DNA of 64,000 bases from Sciurus carolinensis. Taxonomy: Eukaryota > Chordata > Mammalia > Rodentia > Sciuridae. Every line of letters begins with the position of its first letter. The stretch's first letter is position 1. The notes below the pieces were generated by a model. That model had not been told where the DNA came from. It did not search any database and saw only the letters and a list, made by a program, of their open reading frames with translations. Made by a program: the position numbers and the translations under genes. This document shows, in pieces, positions 11,563 to 23,292 of this stretch. The stretch spans positions 20,039,678-20,103,677 of the forward strand of contig NC_062227.1 in the NCBI RefSeq assembly GCF_902686445.1. The letters run 5' to 3'.

Positions 11563-12315
11563 TCAATGGTCCAGCCTCGCGAGCCACACTTGTGGGGAGC
11601 TGCCAGCCTCTAGGGCAGCCATGGCCTGATGGAAGATGATACGATCTCTCGCTTGACTCTGGCGCACACGCATGATAGCGCGTGAGAGGAAGATAACAGT
11701 AATGATTATAAGCATGCATAATGCTCCCGTACCAGCCCACTGCTTAACAAAATTGAAAGAAGAGGATAACCAATTTAGTACTTCAGACATAGGAGCTACA
11801 TCAACTCTAGTAGCGTTAAGGCTAACAATTTGAGATCTAAGAATAGCTGTAAGATTATCAAATTCATAAGACCAGTTGGAACGTAGCTGAACAGACAAGA
11901 TTCTAGACAAATTTGCTGCATAGCTGAAGTTATGATAAGCTATGGGTGTAACACAAAGTCCTCTTAGGTGATAAATGCATCCTACGCTTAACAGTTCCTG
12001 CAAAATGTCCATTTGTTCCTGGAGTAAGTCCACCCTCTGGTTCACCAAGAGAATTCCCGCTTTCATGTGTTGATCTACTGTCTGTTGAGTAGATAAGGCT
12101 GCTGCCGTTTGTTCAACGACGTTGTTAACCGCTTGAGCCGTTTGAACAGATGTCGATAAAGCAACAGCTGCTGCAGTGGCTGCGGCTGCTGATGCAACTA
12201 CGGCGGCAACAATTGCTGCGGTGATTCCAAAATCTCTCTTGTTTCTAGACAGCAATACTGGCAATTCATCATCTGTAACATAGACTGGGACTGGTAGGAA
12301 GGTAGGAACACACAT
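11563..12315 (-). pseudogene. env: Betaretrovirus-type Env TM subunit, SU missing
   Basis: An open frame of 250 residues. It begins just before an RNKR furin-type cleavage site (about residue 25-28). Then come an Ala/Val-rich fusion peptide (about 30-57), a heptad-like helical region, a Cys-X7-Cys loop without the third cysteine of gamma-type TM, several N-glycosylation sites, a membrane anchor (about 192-211) and a short Arg-rich tail. This is the non-covalent betaretroviral class of TM. The receptor-binding SU is absent and the upstream sequence switches to the integrase end, so env is a deletion remnant. Even so, the TM frame has no stop, which fits the young LTRs. Any expressed product is speculative. 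Confidence 0.82.
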
Positions 12316-12606
12316 TAAGTCTGCCAGCAGGAACCTAGAAGCATTTTAACATTGAGAGATAGCACAAATCTGAAGTACAATTGAGAGAAGCAGTTGTTTT
12401 GTTACATAGTTGAACTGTTCCTCCTAAGAGACTAAAAAGAGGTTGTAAGTTAGTTTATTCCGTGGAAACACACAAACTGAGCCGCAGCTCCAGTAAAGCA
12501 CCGGGTTACCCTTATTACCCAGAGTTAAAAAACCCCAAACAAAGAGACAAAGAGAAAGTTTATCTTTAGGGGACCTGAAGGTCTCCTCTATTCCCCCTTT
12601 TTGTTT
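12316..12606 (-). pseudogene. pol: Integrase C-terminal remnant with central polypurine tract
   Basis: Minus-strand translation of about 12430-12606 matches the end of the integrase of provirus 2: a KQKGGI start, SPKDKL, a FLTL segment and a GSVCVFP end. The purine tract at 12590-12606 is the same central PPT seen at 37439-37455. Upstream homology to pol stops at this tract. No catalytic residue of integrase remains. Confidence 0.75.
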
Positions 12607-15600
12607 ATCATGGATAGAATCTTATACCCATTTGTCTATCCTGCCTCGGTTATCAGTTTGCTTAATCATTTGGTACTGTTGAGTAAGGACCATAGTTTGG
12701 ATTGTTTAAAGGGAATAATACAGACTTCTCCCGGCAGGGAGAAAGGGGCCATGGCTGATATTTCAAAAGTCCCGAGAAGTGAGCGCACCCTACAAGGCAG
12801 ATGGCTTCATGGCTTCATTTCCTTGAATTGACCCGATTCCCTATTTCTACACTAACTACCTGTCCTTAATTCTGGCTTCATTCCCTGCTTTAGCTATAGG
12901 AACTCCCAACTGCTTTAAGGAAAAGGGGGCGTCGGTCGTTCTGGCTGCTTCGAAGCTGAAAGGGGGCAGTGAGGGGCAAGCAGTTTGGAGTTCCTTTTTT
13001 TTTTTTTAAAAATCGGGTCAATCGAGGGGTCCGAGGTAGAAGTCTGGTTGGGGAGGAGTAGGTTGTAAAGTCATCTGGGGGTGGGTGCTTCTATGATAGA
13101 AGAACAAAAAGACATGAGTACTGAAATGAAATTAGTACAAAGTAAATGTTGCAGCATCTGGAACATGCCACTGAGTATCATGAAAATGACAGAAGTCAAT
13201 CTTTCACCAGGAGGTGGAAGAACTGAGAAACTGTTCCCATAACTAGACCTAGCAGAGGCTGGAAAGGACAAGGCCTTTATTTGGGAACTTTAACATTGTC
13301 CAGGTTATCAGGAATGTAAACACAACATTTAACTCTTAATGTCATAGATATCCCAAAAAATATAGTTAAGCTACTTAAGTCATCTGATTGTGTAAAATAT
13401 CCCTTTATTGGTATAACCTCTGCAGGCCTTAAACTGACTAAAAACTTCTGACTCTGGCAGTTTCTCTTGATAGTTATCAGGCACATTTGCTGAAGAATCT
13501 TTCTTTCATTTGTAGCTTCCAGTCTTTATTCTAGTGGACTAACATAAGTGTACATCTTAAGTTACATCTAATTATTATTTTTCTTAAATGCCCAAGAATG
13601 GCTATATTTTGGTTTTTACTGTTTTGCTGGGTGTCTAGGATCAAGCTGGTCAAATTGACCTGGTTCCTGTCTTGTTAAAGAGTCAGCTGAGTTCCCACAG
13701 GGGCCACTTGTAGAGAACTGAAGAGCAGTTTCTTAGCTCCTCCAGTACCATTGGTTAGGCAGGGTCTCCTTGATGAGGTGACTTCCTTAGGAAGCATTAA
13801 GGGATGTCTCCCTTTTTTCATGACCCTCCTCTGCAGTAGATGCACTGAGCGATTCTTCATCCTCTAGTCTCAACAATCTCCTTGATCAGGAGGTTGTGTG
13901 ACCCAGAGTTGCAGCACTCCTTAGAGAAGTCCTCTTATTCCTTGGGTTCAGGCTGACTGAGGGCAAAAGATCCAAATACTGGCCTATCTTGCCTTCTGTA
14001 TTTAATTCCAATCTCTAAGTTTGCTCTTAATCATCCAGCAAGCCAGTTTCACCAGTCATAAGGTGAGAGTACTGGGCTTTAACCTTAATGTTTATAACTT
14101 TACAGTTATTTACCCTTTTATCTAACTGGAGTCTGGAAGTTACCACTATGTGTTCTATAGGTGATGGCTTATTATCATAAGTTACCTAGGTTGCGTGTTT
14201 TTGAAGCAGCTACTTTTGTAAAACATTAACAGGTAACAGTTTTACAAAATGAAATTAGTAAGAGTAAAAATATATTCTGCTTGTATAATAGCTATCTTGA
14301 ATTTTGACTGAGAACCACATTATATTTCCTATTTGAGATCATAGTAATTTTACAACAAAAACCAATCTTTTGATTATAACTTTAAATAAGCTGAAGTCTG
14401 ACTTATTTTGGAGTCACTCTAACATGCAGTAAGGTGAGAGGCAGAGCCTTATCTCAGGTAAGGCGTGACTCTTTATAGATCTTAAGTGTTCTAATTTTGA
14501 TGTTGATCTTTGCTTCTTCCTTAAATATCATTAAGTAGTTTACATATACTGTTTCCTGAGTCTATACAAACTTTATAATTAACACAATTTAACATTGTAT
14601 CTAAAACATGAATCAAAGAAAGGCTGAGAGAGCTTTTAACTTTCCTTTTGTGTGTCAGGGTGGCAAAATATTTTCATGTTTCACAAAATTAACCTTTAAA
14701 CAAGTCAGGCTCTAATGTTTAGAAATACATTTACATTTGAAATTTTTTATCTCAATGTAAAATATAACCAATTTTACATATATCCTATTGATAACAGGTC
14801 CTCTAATAGAACACTAAATGATAGAAATTAATCCCCAATGAAATTTACTCTTTATAAGCTTAAAATTACCATTACAGACAAGTTTATCTGGAGAATAGCA
14901 GCTTGATAAATTTCCTGCTTTAAAACTTGTATACCTGAAAATTATGAACACATTTAATATACAACTAGAAACCATTTCACAATTACCTTGACACTTTTTT
15001 TCTTACCAAAATTAGTTTTTAAAGAAAAATTTAGACTCTGTAACACAGTACAATACTTTAACAGTTGTTTAACCATAATTGTATACACCCCAATTTTTAA
15101 GACTAATTGTTCTAAAGAATAAAACTTAAGAGACACAAAGTTAAGAGTAAATTAGTGTTTCTAAGAAATCCTTGCCATGTTACCATGTCATTTTACCATA
15201 TAGATTAAACTTTGGCTTATATTAGAACATTAGTATTTTACCTTAGGAAAAACCTTAAATAGCTTTAGCTGTTTTACATACATACAACCAACTTAGTTAT
15301 ATACAGACTTGTTGAAACTTGCCCTTTACTTACACACAGACTTTCTTACCCAGAAACATTTCCTTTTCCTTTTTATTAAATACATTTTAAACCCAGAACC
15401 TTTTATTTTGTCTTTTCTATCTGTTGACCCCTTTTTGTTCACATTCTGAAACAACTCTTATGAAATTTTTGAATTTAGATAAATCACTCTATTTTAATAA
15501 GATTAAATATTTTGTTGTTTATAGTACTCTTAATTGAAACACAGGTGAAACTTTTGGGACCCTTTATATATAGAATTCCACTTGTTAGGACATAACTTCT

Positions 15601-16340
15601 AATAACCTTGTTTTTAATTTAGTGATGACACAAAGCAAGTTTAAACCCTTTTTATTTACCAACCTATGAAAACACCAATAATGTTTAAGTATGATACCCC
15701 ATGTAATTTAAGAAGTTAAAAGTACTTGATGTTATTTAACAATTAGCATTTTAACTTTGTAAATTAAGCAGACGTCTCTACAAACACATTTGAGTAATCC
15801 CATACATGTTAACTCCAATTTATTTATTTTATAAAAACCAAGATATCAGACAAGTGTCCTGAACAGGATCCGTTGCCTCTTTCCTGCTGAAGAAAAGTCC
15901 TAGAAGCAATTGATATTAGACATTGTTTAACATTAACATTTCATTAGTTTGACCACCTGGAGACTTGCAAGTTATTTTCAAAGATATTTTACTTTTATTA
16001 GTTTACCCAATTTAAATTGAACCTTTTTAAATCACGTGAATAAAAGTATTTGGATCCATTTTTAAATTTTAATTTTAAGAGCGCTCAGTTTTGACAAAAC
16101 ATGACATTAGACAGCACAACATAACACATAACACAAAATCAAAGGCCTTGTAACTTTATAGGTAAATGTTCATTGCAATGAAACAGATGTTCAAAAACTT
16201 CAGTTGAATAAAAAATAGAACTGATCAAAAAGAAAAAAATCATTAACCTAGGTATGTAGGATCAAAATTATGAGCTCAAAAATACAGCATTAAAGAAAAA
16301 CAAAGCAAACAAAGAATCCTAGAAAATAAGTTAGTCGCAA
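12607..16340 (-). other. Unidentified non-coding insert inside provirus 1
   Basis: About 3.7 kb that replaces the end of gag, pro and most of pol. It is AT-rich, especially at 14.2-16.2 kb, has only short random-looking open frames on either strand, and shows no SINE or L1 I recognise. A T-run at about 12997-13007 lies within it. It could be captured host sequence, the interior of another non-autonomous ERV, or very decayed retroviral sequence. The LTRs either side are almost identical, so the insert probably arrived as part of the mobile element. Confidence 0.6.
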
Positions 16341-17521
16341 AGTTTTCCAGGCTCTAGTAGTGGCTGTGGCTATTTGTTGGTAAATTGCACCAGGGAAATG
16401 AGCTTGTTGTTGATTACCACTGTACGGCCCAGTACCAGTCAGCATCTCTAGATTCCATTGTGGATTACCGGCAGCGGCATATCTGCGTGCTGTCTCCTGG
16501 CAAAAGTCCTGGTTTTGAACTTTCCATTCTATATATTGTCCTCCACTCAAAACTGCTCTTGCCAAATTGCTCCAATCATCAGGAGTAAGAAAGAGGGTAG
16601 ACATAGACTCTACAATGGATACTGTAAATGCTGCTTGTGGTCCATAAGTACTAACTGCTTCTTTAAGCTGTTTTACCAATTTAAAGTCTAAAGGCTGGTA
16701 AAACCTTTGTTGATTTTGATCTTCCATAACAGGGTAAAACCCTCTTCAATCCCATAGATTTCTTTCCATTTTTTTGTCTTACACTCTGAACAAGAACATT
16801 CCTTACTATGACTTGAGTTAAAGGGCGGAGGCCATTCATAAGGTGGCGCTGAAGGAGCACAAGTCACTTTCTGAGTTACTTCCTCATTTATTTTAAAGTG
16901 CGCCACAGGCTTCACTTCCTCTTTGTGCTCTGCTTGTGGTTTTGTTTGCACTTCCTCCTTCTTTTTCCACTGCACCACTGCATATTTTTGTAAGCTCAAC
17001 TCTTGTAAAGCCTTTTGTAACGCCTTTTCTTTGTCTTCTAGCTGTTGCCCTATGCCCTCCAATTCCCTTAATGCCTGTTGACTAATTGAACCAGCTTGAG
17101 AACACTTTGTTTCTTCACTAATTTTATTTAACTCCATCTCTGAGAGTCCCTCTTCGCTGTCATCAGAATCTGACTGAGCGCTAACAGAGCCCTTTTGTGA
17201 CTCTTCTTTTACCTTTTCCAATACTTCCTCTCCCTGTGTAACTGCCTTTTGTAAAGCCTCCCGAGGGGAACATAAACAAGTTCTGACCAAGGACCAAACC
17301 GCTAACGTCCCCGGGAGTGTGACCGGACAACGCTTTAAATCTTCCCCCAGGTGTTCCCACTGTGGGATATTTAGCAATCCTTCCTCCAAAAACCAAGGTG
17401 AAATCTCCTCTACCTGCTTTAAAAATGCCCGAGCAGTTCTTGTCTTTAAGGGAGTGCCGTTGGCTTTAAGAATTTCTTTCAAGGGACCTTCCATTCTACA
17501 TCTAGCAACCTCGTTCCCCAT
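16290..17521 (-). pseudogene. gag: Truncated IAP-like Gag (matrix to early capsid)
   Basis: The ATG at 17519-17521 gives an MGNE start with glycine at position 2, suited to N-myristoylation. It is preferred over the in-frame ATG at 17537-17539. A matrix domain follows, then an acidic and Glu/Lys-rich linker and a Cys-rich patch. Near 16730 the frame shifts, and capsid resumes at 16727 with 'QPLDFKLVKQLKEA' and runs to about 16345. The last residues to the stop at 16290 no longer match Gag, which marks the junction with the foreign insert. The layout matches the gag of provirus 2 closely. No zinc knuckles remain. Confidence 0.85.
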
Positions 17522-17674
17522 TTTTTGAGGAAACTTCAACTTCTCGTTCCTAGGAACTTTATCACAATCACAATATTCTCGTCTCTAGGAAACTTCCCTG
17601 TCCACTGACAGATCTAGGTGCACACTTTCACAGATTGTTACTCACCTCACTCACCTCTCCGCGGCACGTAAGAT

Positions 17675-17692
17675 TCCCGGGTTTCGGCACCA
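17675..17692 (-). promoter_or_regulatory. Primer-binding site for tRNA-Phe (provirus 1)
   Basis: The plus strand reads TCCCGGGTTTCGGCACCA, equal to the 3' end of mammalian tRNA-Phe with CCA, two bases inside the 5' LTR. Mouse IAP elements use the same primer. Confidence 0.92.
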
Positions 17693-17694
17693 CT

Positions 17695-18037
17695 TGTCAC
17701 TCTCGCCAGCAAGAACGACCCGGAGACGTGATGGGTGGCAAGCTTCTTTATTAACAGCAGATTCTTCTTCTTCCTCTTAGGGAAGTTACTGTCACTTATA
17801 TAGGTTATATCAACTAATCAGAATATTCATGATATGTGGGGAGAACATAGACGTATATGGGTATAACTTGGAGCACGCAAGAATCATGCAGAGGCCCTGA
17901 CCAATTACTGAGACTTCCTCAAAGTGACGTTAGTTGTTTGCGCACAGAATAGCAGTTTCCAACCACACTGGCAGCTTGCCAGGCGCCATCTTGGCCAGGC
18001 CCCACCTAGGGCCAGGGGCCCGTACGCAACCCCGACA
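17695..18037 (-). repeat. 5' LTR of provirus 1
   Basis: 343 bp with TATA at 17795-17802 and poly(A) signal at 17747-17752 (minus strand). It differs from the 3' LTR only at a first-bases G/A, one G/T and a 3-bp GTT insertion. Confidence 0.93.
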
Positions 18038-18043
18038 GTAATG
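18038..18043. repeat. Target-site duplication of provirus 1, right
   Basis: GTAATG, identical to the left copy at 11060-11065. Confidence 0.93.
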
Positions 18044-18149
18044 TGACTGAGAATCATATCAGTTTGGGGGACATAGCAGGAAGAAGTGGTGGTGGTGCTA
18101 GTACCTGAAAAAGGGAAATACTAGGCAGGCAAAAACAGTCCATGTTTGC

Positions 18150-18390
18150 TTGGCGTTGCGGTTCATGCCTGTAAACCCAACAACTTGGGAGCTTGAGGCA
18201 GGAGGGGATTGCAAAGTTCAAGGCCAGCCTCAGCAAATTTAGTGAGACCCTAAGCAACTTATTGAGACCTTGTCTCAAAATTAAAAAAAAATGAAAAGGG
18301 CTGAGAATGTGACTCAGTGGTTAAACAAACTTGGGTTCAATCCCTGGTACCCACCACCCCACCAAAAAAAGAAAAAAAGAAAAGAAAAAA
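18150..18390 (+). mobile_element. B1-dID composite SINE
   Basis: Plus-strand copy with an extra linker repeat ('gtgagaccctaagcaactta'), an ID half and a long A-rich tail. Confidence 0.85.
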
Positions 18391-20108
18391 CAGTATGTGT
18401 TCATATAGTGCAATTATATATTGGGATATATTTATCTTGTAGAGTATGGAATGACTATACTGTTTATATCTCAGGATTCTTTGTAGATATAAAGCTAATT
18501 ACATATAAATTTCCTTCACATTCTGATAGACTGGAATACTCATGTACTAAAACCTATGATTTAAAAAAATACCTGTGATAGCATTTAAACACTAAAGTCA
18601 CAGTGTCATTTGACTTGGAGTATCAGAAATTTCTCACTGTATTTATGTGTATACATGTATTTTATATATTTGCATACATATATGTATATTTACAAACATG
18701 CATATATAAGTACAGACTAGCAATTGAAAAGATGGTGCAATCTTCAATAGAGTCATTAAAAAATGTGTACATCAAAAATTGTCGTATCAACAAAAACAAC
18801 AGATGTGGAAACATTTTTGTTGAGAAAAATCTCATCTGTATGCATAGAATATCTTTAGCAATTGCTTCAGTAAATGCCATACAGATGGTTTAAACTCAGA
18901 ACGACTACACAAATTATTTTATCACAATAATTTTGAAGCCTAGGGTATATGACACATAAAGTCATTTTTGGAAAGTAATGTAACTGTGTACATTAAAGAA
19001 GTTACAAGAACAGGCTTCTAAATCAGAGAAATTGATGTCACAGATCTTTCTACAAAAGAGCTGGGGCTGTAGTGCAGTGCTAAAGTGCCCCTGGGTTAAA
19101 TCCCCAGTGACCCCCCCTTACTCCCTCACCCCCCCCCCAAGAAAAGAGCCGGAATGGGTGTTTACATGTATTTGCTTCATAACTGCTTTGTGAGTTAAGG
19201 AGGGGTATTTTTTTTTTGTAATTGAAGAAAACTGTTTTACATTCTTAGTTTAAGAGGGGAAGTGCTTATACCTTTTTAATTGAACTTAGAAACAATTTTA
19301 ACATTCTTGTTTGATTCTTGTTTGACTGGACCAGTCACTTTTTACATAGAACACCAATTTTTCTTGAAAGCACAACAAACTGGTTATTCATATGAGAACA
19401 TTTTAACCTTTTCCCAAAAAAGAACAAAATAAGTCCATCACTTTAAAGAAAACAATCAACTTTTGTTAGAAATAATAAAATTTGCTACCGTGAGCTTGCA
19501 GTTTTTCTGATGAAAGCAGTGGTGATATTAAGGGTTGTTTTCTTTCAGTTTTGGTTTTTGATAAGGTATATTGTGTAGTAAAATGTTTCAGCATTTGGAA
19601 GATAAGCAGAATTCAGTGAATGAATGTTTCTTAAATGACCAGTGCATGGATTTTAATCTGCCAAAGTAAATATGATTTTAGATTCCACATTGCAGCTAAT
19701 CTTTAAGAAACTACCAATTTTGGTAGTTTTCTGTCAAGTTTGATGGCATTTCAGAGAAGACAAACATAATTATATGAAAAGGCAATTAGAATACCTTTCC
19801 CCTCTCTATGTACATATCATCATAAGGCTATTGTTTCTTTATGTTCTTCAACTCAAACAGCATATTGCAACAGATTGAATGTAGACAAAGAGAATCCATG
19901 CAATAAAGAGATCTGTAAAATACAAGTAATGCCATGTATGTCAGTAATATTTGGGGGGAATTATCATTTTTCTAAATATGTGTTAAATGTAATGGGTTTA
20001 TAAATTAATAATTTTATGATTTCTTAATTTCTAATCTAAGGCACAGTAGATCTAACCTACAAGGACAAAAGCTCATCGGGGTTCTAAGTAATTTTTAAGA
20101 GTCAAAGG
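18391..20108. other. Gene-free AT-rich stretch
   Basis: No coding exon supported. It holds one ID SINE (19058-19140) and AT-rich unique-looking sequence. Confidence 0.5.
19058..19140 (+). mobile_element. ID SINE
   Basis: ID core 'gctggggctgtagtgcag' followed by a C-rich degraded tail. Confidence 0.7.
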
Positions 20109-20173
20109 TGGGGCTGGGTGTGTAGCTCAGTGGTAAAATGAGTGCCTGGCATGTGCAAGGTCCCCAGCACCTC
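20109..20173 (+). mobile_element. ID SINE
   Basis: Short plus-strand ID core 'tagctcagtggtaaaatg' to 'ccccagcacc'. Confidence 0.78.
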
Positions 20174-20381
20174 TCCCTCAAAGGTGGGGTCATGGAGCAC
20201 CTCTGGGACCAAGAAGAATTGCTATACTGGTTGAAAGGGTTATGCATTTGATGAGGTAAAGTGGCATTTTATTGGGGCCTTGCAAAATGGTTGTCCTTAG
20301 AATCTAATCCCTTCATGTAGTATGTTTGGAGTAAAATATCAGTGACTTACTTGTTGATCATAATAAAATTTTTGGTTGTGT

Positions 20382-20560
20382 GATTCCTGCCCGTATTCTC
20401 AGTGACTTGGGAGGCTGAGGCAGGAGGATCATAATTTTGAGGCTAGCCTGAGCTACTTAGCAAGATCCTGTCTCAGAAAAAAAAAAAAAAAGGAGGAAGA
20501 GGACTGAGGATGTAGTTCAGTGGTAGTGTACCCCTGGGTCAAATCCTCCCCAGTATATAA
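20382..20560 (+). mobile_element. B1-dID composite SINE
   Basis: B1 half, a 15-A linker, then an ID half with 'gatgtagttcagtggtag'. The tail runs into an AT-rich tract. Confidence 0.82.
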
Positions 20561-20884
20561 ATATGTATATGTACATATGTTAATACATAAATTAATTTTT
20601 AAATTTAAATAGAATATTTTAAAGACTGGTGAAATACTTTGATATTTAACACAATGACTCTTTATAGTTACAGAGGCAGGTGAATGTTTTTAAAAAAATC
20701 TATGTCAGTTAATATAGTAAGTGGTCTTTTAACCAGACAATCTAATTTTTTTGGTTGTAAACATAGTAATATTTTGAACTATGGTAATATCCAAGTATTA
20801 TAGATTTTCTGACTTAGAAACAGGTTGTTATATCAAAAGTTATTATACATAAAGGCACATTCCCACAATCAAGATGTGAAAACG

Positions 20885-21077
20885 AATTGGGAATGGTGGC
20901 ATAGACCTGTAATCCCAGAGACTTGGGAGGCTGAGGTAGGAGGATCTTGAGTTGAAAGCCAACCTCAGCAACTCAGCAAGACCCTGTCTCTATAAAATAC
21001 AAATGGAGCGGGGGTGTAGCTCAGTGGTTAAGTGCCCTTGGGTCGGGTTCAATGCCTGGTACCAAAAAAAAAAAAAG
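20885..21077 (+). mobile_element. B1-dID composite SINE, well preserved
   Basis: Both halves and a 13-A tail are present, with a small duplication 'gggtcgggttcaa' in the B-box region. Confidence 0.88.
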
Positions 21078-21799
21078 TGAAAACCCTCAATATGCAAAAA
21101 TAGAATGACAAGAAGTGAAAGACCTTGTCTCCAGTAGGGATGGAAAGAGGAAGAAAAGATTTCCTGTAATTTTGGGTCAGACTGTTTTAAACGTTTGTGT
21201 GTGTGTGTGTGCTGACGGTGGAAAATGAAAAGTTTGAAAATGGCTTACTGTTTTGGTTCTTCCTCCAGCATAATGGACACTGTTTGAGACCTTAATTAGT
21301 AATAGAACTTTTCTAGCCTTCTTGACATGACATGAATTGGCCCCATTTCTCCTCATTTGTGTAGCCTGTTGAACTAAAATGTGAAGCAAGTTTGGGCAAG
21401 GTTATAATTCATGTAAGTCTTAGGTAAATAAATATTCTTTTAATTTTTTTTACCTAATTGGCACATAAAATTGTACATATTTATGGATTACGGTGGTGTT
21501 TGTGTATACTATAATATTCACATCAGGTAAACATATCTACTTAAACATTCATCATTTCTTTGTGGTGGAAACATTCAAAAAATCCTATCTTCTTGCTTTT
21601 TTGAAATGTGCAGTACATTGTTATCTGTAGTCTCCATTGCTACTGTTTAATAGAACACCAAAACTTATTTTCTCTTAACTATAGCTTAATGCCCATTGAT
21701 TAACCTTCACTCATGCTTCTCACCCCGTACTCATCCCAGCCTCTGGTAACCACTGTTCTACTCTCCATTCCTTTTTTGTTGTTCTTTTAATTTCCTTCC

Positions 21800-21918
21800 T
21801 CCCTCTCATTGTCTTGCTTTGTTGCCCAGGCTGGTCTGGAACTCTGGGACTAGCAGGGTCCTCCCTCCTCAGATTCCCTAGTGTTGGGACTACAGATTTG
21901 CATTACTGCACCCAGATG
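21800..21918 (-). mobile_element. B1-type SINE monomer
   Basis: Minus-strand 7SL-derived segment ('ttgttgcccaggctggtctgg') without an ID half. It may be an older B1. Confidence 0.65.
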
Positions 21919-22388
21919 TCTACTCTCAACTTCTATGAGATCATTTCTTTTAAGATTCCACACACAAGTTAGTTCATGTGGTAATTTTCCTTCTGCTATT
22001 GGTTTATTTCACTTAACATAATGTCATCTAGGTTCATCCATGTAGCTACATATAGCAAGCTGTCCTTTTTATGGCTGAAGTAGTATTCTGTTGTGTATGT
22101 ATATCCCACATTTTCTTTAGCTATTTTATCTGTTGGTGGACATTTCTGTTCAGTATGTTGAACATTGTGACTAATATTAAGCATGGGAGTGCAGATATGT
22201 CTTCAATATACTGATTTCAGTATGTACTTTGGGTATGTACCCGGAGTGCAATTGCCAGATCATATTGTAGTTTTATTTTTAATGTTTTGAGAAACCTCCA
22301 TGTTGCTTTCAATATAGCTGTACTTATTTGCATTCCTAGCAACAGTGCATAAGGGTTCTCTCCACTCTTCCTCAACACCACTTGCTCT

Positions 22389-22577
22389 CTTTTTTTTTTT
22401 TTTTTGTGATTCTTGTGATTGAACCCAGGGATACTTAAATAGTGAGCCATATCCCCTGCTCTTTTTTTCTTTTTGGAAACAGTCTCACTGAATTGTTGAG
22501 GCTAGCCTCAAACTTGAGATGCTGCTGCCTCAGCCTCCTGAGTTGCCAGGATTACAGGCATATGCCACAAGGCTGGC
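22389..22577 (-). mobile_element. B1-dID composite SINE
   Basis: Minus-strand copy with a T-run of 17 as its tail. It is inserted in the old L1. Confidence 0.85.
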
Positions 22578-23030
22578 TATTATCTCTCTCTCTCCACTTT
22601 TTCTCTTCTCTTTTTGAAAGAGTTATTCTAGTGGAAGTGAGGGTATATCTTACTGTGTTTTTATTTTCCATTTCCCTGGCCATTAGTGATGTTGACTTAC
22701 TTTTATATACCTATTTGCCATTTGTACATCTTACTTTGGGAAATATTTAGGTCTATTGCCTATTTTAAATTGTTTTATTTGGGATTTTTTTCCCCTTGTA
22801 TATTTCTCGATATTGACCTCTTATAAGGTGTATAGTTTGCAAATATTTTCTCCCATTCTGTAGGTTATCTCTTCTCACTCGCTCGATTGTTTTCCTTGCT
22901 ATGCAGAGACTTTTTAATATGATGTAGTTCCAGTTGCCATTTTTGCTTTTGGGGGTCTTATCTTAAAAATTATTTCCCATTCCAATATCCTGCAATATCC
23001 TGAAGTTTTTTTCTAGTTTTGTAGTTTTCC

Positions 23031-23117
23031 TTTTTTTTTTTTTTTGGTACTAGGGGTCAAACCAGAGCATCACACATGCTAGGCAAGCATTTGAGCACTG
23101 AGCTACCCCCCAGTCCC
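23031..23117 (-). mobile_element. ID SINE
   Basis: ID core with a 16-T tail and 'catgctaggcaagcat'. Confidence 0.82.
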
Positions 23118-23157
23118 AGTTTTAATTCTGATATTTAAGTCTTTACTCCATTTTGAG

Positions 23158-23292
23158 TTTTGAACCCAGGGGGCACTGAGCCACATCCCGAGCCCATTTT
23201 TTTTCTGTTTTATGTTTGAGACAGGTGCTAAGTTGCCTTGAACTTGGAATCCTGGTTGCTGGGATTATAGGCATGCACCAGTGTGACTAGCT
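23158..23292 (-). mobile_element. B1-dID SINE with internal deletions
   Basis: ID half 'gaacccagggggcactgagcc' and a shortened B1 half. Confidence 0.75.

Larger units (their letters stand above)
11066..18037 (-). mobile_element. Provirus 1: IAP-like, non-autonomous ERV
   Basis: A 6972-bp provirus on the minus strand. It has two nearly identical LTRs, a tRNA-Phe primer-binding site, a polypurine tract, a matching 6-bp target duplication, a gag N-terminal half, a C-terminal integrase scrap and an env TM open frame. The rest of gag, all of pro, most of pol and SU are missing. About 3.7 kb of non-coding sequence sits in their place. tRNA-Phe priming and the Gag N-terminus point to the IAP group of class II ERVs. 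The arrangement recalls mouse ETn elements, which are mobilised in trans by an autonomous relative; that parallel is inference. Confidence 0.92.

Noticed and set aside
16385..16691. Plus-strand frames inside provirus 1 gag
   Set aside because: Antisense of the capsid region, which has clear homology to provirus 2 gag on the minus strand.
20109..20173. tRNA gene from A- and B-box-like motifs
   Set aside because: This and similar loci are ID SINEs: no cloverleaf and diverged arms.
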